From: Hymenoscyphus infarciens
Lineage: Eukaryota; Ascomycota; Leotiomycetes; Helotiales; Helotiaceae
NCBI GenBank assembly: GCA_001414345.1
Contig: LLCB01000615.1
Coordinates: 1-17,077 of the forward strand
Direction: 5' to 3'
DNA: 17,077 bases
The translations under genes and the position numbers were made by a program. Under the pieces are notes generated by a model. The model made no database searches. It saw only the letters and a program-made list of their open reading frames with translations, and was not told where the DNA came from. Shown piece by piece: positions 10,665 to 17,077 of this stretch; within the stretch, counting starts at the first letter, position 1; every line of letters starts with the position of its first letter.

Positions 10665-11676
10665 AGTTATATAATAGAAGAACTAACTCTAGTATTATAG
10701 CTATAGTATAATAGTTATTAAGATAGTTAATAGACTTAAAATAATTACTAAAAATATATAAAAATATAGAATAGAACCTCTAACTAATAAAAAAGACCTC
10801 TACTAATATATCTAAGCTTTAAGAGTACTAGCTACTCTAGTAGTTACCCTAGCTAAGAAGTAGAAGTAGGAAACCGAAAACAAAGATAATAATAATTAAA
10901 AGCACCTATACTTTATTATTCTACTAATATATTTAGAAGCTATAAATAACTAGCTTAGAAACTATAAATAAGCTTTTAAATTACTTAAAAAGAAGATTAA
11001 AATTTAGATTATTATCCTTTACCTCTAGCTAAGTATTATATAATATTAAAAGCTTACTACTATAGATTTATTCTTATCTAATAATAATAAGCTTTAATTA
11101 CCTAGTAGTATAAATTTAGTAGCTATAATAACTAGACATAAGAATACTAGGTTTAGTAAAGACTTTATATTAGAATTATAAATTACTATTTATAATACCT
11201 CTTACTTTATATAAGCTTAGTTAGTTAATAAGGCTATAAAATCTAAGAACTCTAATATATAGAGTTTAATAGAGGAGATTAGTAAAAAAACTTATTTTAA
11301 TAATTTATAATTTAACTTATTAGTTTATAAAGAATTAGAAAAAAGGCTAGTTATAATATATAAGAATATAAGAACTAAGATAAAAGAGTAATAAACTTTT
11401 AATATACTTAATAGTAAACTTTATTAAAAGCTAGGTACTAAAGATTAAGCTAAAAGAAAGGATTTAAAGCTTAGTATAGATTATATATTAGCTAAAGTAT
11501 ATTAAGATATCTTAGAATAAAGTAAGTTATACTAATCTAAATTTATATCTAAATAAAAAGAAACGCTTTTAACTCTTTTTTAAATAGATATTTTATAATT
11601 AATTAAAAATAGATATAAGTTTCTTTAGTATTCTAATTATACTATTTAGTCTAATATTCTTCTAGTATTCTCTTAG

Positions 11677-11913
11677 CTATCTAGTACTTTTAAAGATATT
11701 TTTAGAGACTTTAGTAGTACTTCTAGAGACTTTAGTAGTACTTCTAGGAATTTTAGTAGTACTTTTAAGGATTTTAGTAGTAATTTTAGAGATTTTAATA
11801 GTAATTCTAGGGATTTTAGTAATAATTTTAAAGATCTAGGCTCTAGGGATTTTAGTAGTAGTTTTAAAGATTTAAAGTCTAGTTATTTAGCTAAGTTTAA
11901 AGGTTTATTTTTA
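11677..11913 (+). pseudogene. Open fragment of relic 5 carrying heptapeptide repeats
   Basis: A stop-free frame of 79 codons runs from 11677 to the TAG at 11914. It contains eight successive copies, one of them shortened, of a 7-residue unit best written RDFSSTS, with Arg/Lys at 1, Asp/Asn at 2, Phe at 3, Ser/Asn at 4 and 5, Thr/Asn/Ser at 6 and Ser/Phe at 7. DNA changes between copies are mostly conservative at the protein level (Arg/Lys, Asp/Asn, Ser/Asn), which suggests the repeat was once translated in this frame. It has no ATG and is surely not expressed as it stands. The upstream and downstream parts of the same frame are also protein-like once stops are ignored. Confidence 0.5.
11705..11881 (+). 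repeat. 21-bp coding-type minisatellite, about 8 copies
   Basis: Units start at 11705, 11726, 11747, 11768, 11789, 11810, 11831 (15 bp, two codons lost) and 11846, then the pattern decays. A typical unit is GAGACTTTAGTAGTACTTCT plus A. The period is a multiple of three, and the one length change removes exactly six bases, so the frame is kept throughout. Confidence 0.9.
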
Positions 11914-12489
11914 TAGAAAATTTTATTTCTTATTTTAATTTAATATTTATTAGATTTATTAAGTACTTCTACTAAAATAAAGAGTCTTTTAGTATTATCT
12001 AATATTATAGTAGTAGATAATAACTCTAAGCTTTAAGATATTATTAAAAGTAAGCTTTTTATATATTTATACTATTAATCTTATTCTAACTTATTACTAG
12101 AAACTAAGAGCTTAATAGATATATAGAGGAATTAAATTAAGAGTCTGTTTTCTAAGAAGGCTTAAACTAGTAAAGAGAATTAAATAGGTATTAATAAGGA
12201 ATATTAAGAGAATTTATTAAAGCCTATTAAGAATATATATACTCTAAGTTTATATAAGTTCTTAAATTTATATTCTATTCTCTATTCTATAACTAATATA
12301 TAGATTTAGTCTCTAATATTAAAAATCTAGTTCCTATAAGCTTATATAAGTTAAGTCTTTATAATTATAATATTCTAGTTTCTATTTTATAGCTAATATT
12401 AAAGTTTTAGTAATTTAACTAACTACTACTACTTTATATAATAATACTAATAGCTATAATAATAATAGTAACTAGAGTAATAATGTTTT

Positions 12490-13911
12490 AGACTTAGATC
12501 TCTTAAAACTCTTCTTACTATCTTAGAAAACATGTTATAGTAAGCTAAACCTATAAATTTCCTTTCTAGTAGGTTAATATTAGGGATTCTCTTTACTATA
12601 GTAGATTCTTTATATCTATAGAGAGAGGTTCTCCTTTCTTTTAGAGTTTCTACTACTATTATCCTAGAATAGCTTTAGATTTAAGAATATATTAAAGTTA
12701 TTTATCTTATTTTCTTCTTTTATTTTAATATACTTAGGCTTTATGTTTTTAGTATTTTAAGATACTTATTTAACTTTTTTTCTAGCTAATTTAATAATCT
12801 TTTTACTTTAAGAGTTCTAATTAAAGACTATTTAAAGTACTAGTTCTATTTTCTATAATTACTATTAAAAATCGAATTATTATACTTAATAGTCTTTATC
12901 TTAGTACTCTATTTTTATAGTAATTTATTTATATTTCTTAGAAGTACTATCTCTCTTTTACTAAAATCTACTTATATTCCTACTTCTTTCTTAACTAAAG
13001 AATTATAATATATATCTTTCTTTTTATTATCTTTTAAGTATAAAGAGTTAAAATTTTACTTAAATCTCTACTCTCTACCTTTTTAGAAAATAACTAAGAG
13101 AATAAAACTTCTTATACTTCTAATCTAATATCTTAAAACCTAAAACTAAATAATATAATTTAGAATCTTAAGAATCCTTTATATATCTTAATATCTTTAA
13201 TTAACTTATTAAAAAATAAGTAACTAATATTCTTTCTTTATAAACTTCTAAAGTATTCCTTTATATTCTTTTTAAAGTTATAAGATACCTTTATAGAAAC
13301 TAGGTTCTTTTAAAGTTTAGATTCTAAAGTAGTAAAGCGAGTATTAGTACTACCTATTCTCTCCTTATTTTTTAAGTAAGAGTTAATAATCTTAATACTA
13401 CTTAGTAGTATAAATAAAAATGTTACTAAAACTTTTAAAGAACCTTAATCTTAGTCTTAAATCTTTCTCTATTAATTTTAATAGAGAATAGACTTCTAGA
13501 CTTAAGATTATAAAATATAAACTTATATAATATACTCTAGCTATTATAATTTCTCTCTTATAGTAAATAGCTTACTAAAGTTATAGTTAATAAAGTATTA
13601 GCCTCTTTTACTAAAGTTAAGATTAATAAAGTATTAGCCTCTTTTACTAAAGTTAAGGTTAATAAAGTATTAGTCTCTTTTACTAAAGTTATAGTTAATA
13701 AAGTATTAATCTCTTTTATTAAAGTTATAGTTAATAAAGTATTAGTCTCTTTTACTAAGGTTATACTTAATAAAGTATTAGTCTCTTTTACTAAAGTTAA
13801 GGTTAAGAAAGTATTAGTCTCTTTTACTAAAGTTATAGTTAATAAAGTATTAATCTCTTTTACTAAAGTTATAGTTAATAAAGTATTAGTCTCTTTTAAA
13901 GTAGTAGCGAG
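12490..13911 (-). pseudogene. RIP-ruined coding relic 6, ~470 codons, N-terminal 12-residue repeats and basic C-terminus (family unknown)
   Basis: Read from 13911 down, the first 117 codons (13911-13561) have no stop and consist of the 12-residue repeat. The same frame continues with only TAA/TAG stops to about 12490 and remains protein-like: TLEVYKERILVTYFLIS at about 13250-13200, KIIKLARKKVK at about 12808-12776, and a Lys/Arg/Ser-rich end with SRNSKRKENLSL near 12625. The + strand is pyrimidine-rich at 12580-13340, so the - strand is the purine-rich, sense-like one. It converges on relic 5, and the two ends are less than 100 bp apart. No family was recognised. The opposite strand of the repeat is also open, so the orientation there rests on the downstream part. 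Confidence 0.4.
13571..13899 (-). repeat. 36-bp minisatellite, about 9 copies, open on both strands
   Basis: Units start every 36 bp from 13588 (13588, 13624, 13660 and so on to 13876), with a partial unit before. On the - strand a unit reads TLVKEANTLLTL with Ala/Thr/Ile at position 6 and Leu/Ile at 12. On the + strand it reads NKVLASFTKVKI and is open from 13571 to 13912 (114 codons). All unit lengths are identical, so both frames are kept. The + reading shows a weak inner duplication, Asn/Thr-Lys-Val-x-Val twice per unit. Neither strand has a start codon. Confidence 0.9.
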
Positions 13912-13915
13912 CTAA

Positions 13916-14108
13916 TTAGAAACTAAGTAATTAACTAGATAGCTTCTTTATATATATTCGGTCCTCTTTTAAGAATCTCTTATAAAGCATTCTTACTTAA
14001 GATACTACTAGGAATATTCTTATTAGTAATATATTTTAGCTTAATATTATTTAAAAAATTTAATTAAACTTAACTTAAATATAAATCTTACTTTAAAAAC
14101 CTCTAAGT
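13916..14108. other. Spacer between the core and the right array
   Basis: AT-rich sequence with one surviving CpA (13989, GpCpA) and no period or frame of note. Its reverse complement does not match the sequence just inside the left array (2231 onward) by eye, so the inverted similarity is confined to the satellites. Confidence 0.55.
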
Positions 14109-14259
14109 CTTTTAATAGTTTAACTACTAAAAGCTATTAATATCTAGTTAGATAGAGACTTTTAGTAGTTTAACTAATAAAAGTTACTAATAAATAATTA
14201 GAGAGAGACTTTTAGTAGTTTAACTAGTAAAAGTTACTAGTATATAATTTAAATAAAGA

Positions 14260-14284
14260 CTTTTAGTAGTTAAACTACTAAAAG
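14260..14284 (-). repeat. One palindrome in the right array with the left-array central base
   Basis: This copy has a central A at 14272, while the other right-array copies I read have T. The arms are perfect 12-nt inverted repeats, so the copy is identical to the left-array consensus. Confidence 0.85.
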
Positions 14285-16110
14285 TTATTAGTAAATAATA
14301 TAAGAGAGACTTTTAGTAGTTTAACTACTAAAGGTTATTAATATATAGTTAGATAGAGACTTTTAGTAGTTTAACTACTAAAAGTTATTAGTAAATAATT
14401 AAAGAGAGACTTTTAGTAGTTTAACTACTAAAAGTTACTATTTATATAATTTAAATAAAGACTTTAAGTAATTTAACTACTAAAGATTACTAGTAAATAA
14501 TTAAAGAGAGACTTTTAGTAGTTTAACTATTTAAAAGTTATTATTATATAATTTAAATAAAGACTTTTAGTAGTTTAACTATTAAAAGTCACTATTTCTA
14601 TAATTTAAATAAAGACTTTAAGTAGTTTAACTATTAAAAGTTACTAGTAAATAATTAGAGAGAGACTTTTAGTAGTTTAACTACTAAAAGTTCTTATTTA
14701 TATAATTTAAATAGAGACTTTAAGTAGTTTAACTACTAAAAGTTACTAGTAAATAATTAAGTAGATACTTTTAGTAGTTTAACTACTAAAGGTTACTAGT
14801 ATATAATTAGATAGATACTTTAAGTAGTTTAACTACTAAAAGTTACTAGTAAATAATTAGAGAGAGACTTTTAGTAGTTTAACTACTAAAAGTTATTAGT
14901 ATATAATTAGATAAAGACTTTAAGTAGTTTTACTAATTAAAAGTTATTATTTTATAATTTAAATAAAGACTTTAAGTAGTTTAACTATTAAAAGTTACTA
15001 TTTATATAGTTTAAATAAAGATTTTAAGTAATTTAACTATTAAAAGTTACTAGTATAGAATTAAATAGAGACTTTAAGTAGTTTAACTATTAAAAGTTAC
15101 TAGTAAATAATTAGATAGATACTTTTAGTAGTTTAACTACTAAAAGTTACTATTTATATAATTAAAGAGAGACTTTTAGTAGTTTAACTACTAAAAGTTA
15201 CTAGTAAATAATTAGATAGAGACTTTTAGTAGTTTAACTACTAAAAGTTACTAGTATAGAATTAAATAGAGACTTTAAGTAGTTTAACTACTAAAAGTTA
15301 CTAGTAAATAATTACATAGATACTTCTAGTAGTTTAACTACTAAAAGTTACTATTTATATAATTTCAATAAAGACTTTAAGTAGTTTAACTATTAAAGGT
15401 TACTAGTAAATAATTAGATAGAGACTTTTAGTAGTTTAACTACTAGAAGTTACTAGTATATAATTAAAGAGAGACTTTTAGTAGTTTAACTACTAAAAGT
15501 TACTAGTAAATAATTAGATAGAGACTTTTAGTAGTTTAACTACTAAAAGTTACTAGTATATAATTAAAGAGAGACTTTTAGTAGTTTAACTACTAAAAGT
15601 TACTAGTAAATAATTAAAGAGACACTTTTAGTAGTTTAACTACTAAAAGTTACTATTTATATAATTTAAATCAAGACTTTAAGTAGTTTAACTACTAAAA
15701 GCTACTAGTAAATAATTAGATAGAGACTTTTAGTAGTTTAACTACTAAAAGTTACTAGTATATAATTAAAGAGAGACTTTTAGTAGTTTAACTACTAAAA
15801 GTTACTAGTAAATAATTAGATAGATACTTTTACTACTTTAACTACTAAATATTACTATTTATATAATTTAAATAAAGACTTTTAGTAGTTTAACTACTAA
15901 AAGTTACTAGTATATAATTAAAGAGAGACTTTTAGTAGTTTAACTACTAAAAGTTACTATTTATATAATTTAAATAAAGAGTTTTAGTAGTTTAACTACT
16001 AAAAGTTACTAGTATATAATAAAAGAGAGACTTTTAGTAGTTTAACTACTAAAAGTTACTACTAAATAATTAGATAGAGACTTTTAGTAGTTTAACTACT
16101 AAAAGTTACT

Positions 16111-16410
16111 AGTATAGAATTAAATAGAGACTTTAAGTAGTTTAACTACTAAAAGTTACTAGTAAATAATTAGATAGAGACTTTTAGTAGTTTAACTACT
16201 AAAAGTTACTAGTATAGAATTAAATAGAGACTTTTAGTAGTTTAACTACTAAAAGTTACTAGTAAATAATTAGATAGTGACTTTTAGTAGTTTAACTACT
16301 AAAAGTTACTAGTATAGAATTAAATAGAGACTTTAAGTAGTTTAACTACTAAAAGTTACTAGTAAATAATTAGATAGAGACTTTTAGTAGTTTAACTACT
16401 AAAAGTTACT
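16111..16410 (+). repeat. 100-bp dimer repeats in the right array
   Basis: The linker variant AGTATAGAAT recurs at 16111, 16211 and 16311, alternating with the AGTAAATAAT linker. This makes three 100-bp dimers. Confidence 0.8.
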
Positions 16411-16460
16411 AGTAAATAATTAGATAGAGACTTTTAGTAGTTTAACTACTAAAAGTTACT

Positions 16461-16500
16461 AATATAGAATTAAATTAAGTAGTTTAACTATTAAAAGTTA
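16461..16500 (+). repeat. Monomer with an 8-bp deletion
   Basis: The linker here passes from AATATAGAATTAAAT directly into TAAGTAGTTTAAC, missing eight bases compared with its neighbours. This removes the outer part of the first palindrome arm, so this copy cannot form the full hairpin. Confidence 0.75.
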
Positions 16501-16854
16501 CTAGTAAATAATTAGATAGATACTTTTAGTAGTTTAACTACTAAAGGTTACTAGTATATAATTAAAGAGAGACTTTTAGTAGTTTAACTACTAAAAGTTA
16601 CTAGTAAATAATTAAGGAGACACTTTTAGTAGTTTAACTACTAAAAGTTACTAGTAAATAATTAGCTAGATACTTTTAGTAGTTTAACTACTAAAAGTTA
16701 CTATTTATATAATTTAAATAAAGACTTTAAGTAGTTTAACTACTAAAAGTTACTAGTAAATAATTAGATATAGACTTTAAGTAGTTTAACTACTTAAAGT
16801 TACTAGTAAATAATTAAAGAGAGACTTTTAGTAGTTTAACTACTAAAAGTTACT

Positions 16855-17077
16855 AGTAAATAACTAGATAGATACTTTTAGTAGTTTAACTATTAGAAGT
16901 TACTATTTATATAATTTAAATAAAGAATTTAAGTAGTTTAACTACTAAAAGTTACTAGTATATAATTAAAGAGAGACTTTTAGTAGTTTAACTACTAAAA
17001 GTTACTAGTAAATAATTAGATAGATACTTTTAGTAGTTTAACTATTAGAAGTTACTATTTATATAATTTAAATAAAG
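16855..17077 (+). repeat. 152-bp trimer repeat at the right edge
   Basis: The private variant TATTAGAAG in the second palindrome arm occurs at 16891 and 17043, 152 bp apart (50+52+50), each time followed by the 52-bp linker and preceded by an AGATAGATAC linker end. The window ends within the second copy. Confidence 0.8.

Larger units (their letters stand above)
9597..12420 (+). pseudogene. RIP-ruined coding relic 5, up to ~940 codons with one or more frame changes (family unknown)
   Basis: From 9597 the frame with codon starts 9597, 9600 and so on is protein-like: raw-open 9597-9680 (reading KEDSKSNISLAILLNSLSYL), 9732-9788 and 9822-9908. From about 10440 the next frame (starts 10441, 10444 and so on) becomes the better one and stays so to about 12420. 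It includes the + strand readings LLLEDI at 10570, RIEPLTNKKDLY at about 10768 and LEAINNQLRNYK (Q read for TAG) at about 10936, then the heptapeptide repeat at 11705-11881. Both frames are readable between 10380 and 10620, so I cannot place the change or tell an indel from an intron or two separate genes. After the repeat, a Glu/Gln/Asn-rich helical part follows at about 12090-12230. No family was recognised. Confidence 0.38.
14109..17077 (+). repeat. Right satellite array, 50-52 bp monomers, inverted relative to the left array
   Basis: About 59 tandem monomers run off the right edge. Each has the 25-bp palindrome with arms CTTTTAGTAGTT and AACTACTAAAAG around a central T, then a linker. The linkers fall into recurring types: TAGTAAATAATTAGATAGA, TAGTATATAATTAAAGAGA and TAGTATAGAATTAAATAGA (50-bp monomers), and TATTTATATAATTTAAATAA (52-bp). 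The first-arm variant CTTTAAG goes with the linker types here, just as its complement CTTAAAG does in the left array, which shows that the two arrays are true inverted relatives. Seven CpA/TpG sites were seen (14590, 15315, 15366, 15623, 15672, 16278, 16621). Confidence 0.97.

Noticed and set aside
12580..12600. TTAGGG-like telomere repeat (TTAGGGATT)
   Set aside because: Single occurrence, no tandem copies.
2231..14108. Terminal inverted repeats of one giant element bounded by the satellite arrays
   Set aside because: The sequences just inside the two arrays do not match in inverted orientation, and no target-site duplication can be seen because both arrays leave the window.
14109..17077. 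Regular palindromes separated by variable linkers, as in a CRISPR array
   Set aside because: Linkers are a few recurring variants of one sequence, not unique spacers; the period is that of a satellite; there are no cas genes and the DNA is RIP-marked, hence fungal.
1..17077. Mitochondrial, plastid or apicomplexan AT-rich DNA
   Set aside because: No rRNA or tRNA or organelle genes, and the depletion is specific to CpA/TpG while CpT and ApG stay common. General AT bias would not do that.

Overview
The window is a very AT-rich (about 20-22% G+C by eye), gene-dead piece of what is most likely a filamentous ascomycete (Pezizomycotina) nuclear genome. The main evidence is dinucleotide usage. CpA and its complement TpG are almost absent from end to end, while CpT, ApG, CpC and ApC are common and TpA is in large excess. 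That is the signature of repeat-induced point mutation (RIP), which changes CpA to TpA on both strands of duplicated DNA. The species cannot be named. I found no intact protein gene, tRNA or rRNA.

Layout: positions 1-2230 are a tandem satellite of about 50-52 bp monomers. Positions 14109-17077 are the same satellite in the opposite orientation. Both arrays run off the window. Each monomer carries an almost perfect 25-bp palindrome (two 12-nt arms around one central base) joined by a variable AT linker. The central base is A in the left array and T in the right, so it marks the orientation. Both arrays contain higher-order repeats: 102/204 bp on the left, 100 and 152 bp on the right.

Between the arrays lies a non-satellite core of about 11.9 kb (2231-14108). 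It has stop codons throughout, nearly all TAA/TAG, as expected when CAA, CAG, CGA or TGG codons are hit by RIP. If those stops are read as ruined sense codons, several stretches still look like protein: + strand about 2941-3976, 4420-5181, 7441-9372 and 9597-12420, and - strand about 6830-6120 and 13911-12490. Two short in-frame peptide repeats support former coding: a 7-residue repeat at 11705-11881 and a 12-residue repeat at 13571-13899. I could not assign any relic to a family. Old transposons are the likely source, because RIP acts on duplicated DNA.

Nothing here works as an operon. The unit is best seen as heterochromatin: a RIP-destroyed core between two inverted palindromic satellite arrays. 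A regional centromere is one possible role, among others. The most unusual observations are this inverted architecture, the palindrome with an orientation-marking central base, and the sequence context of the few CpA sites that survive in the core (31 of 32 are ApCpA or GpCpA, most of them AAACA).
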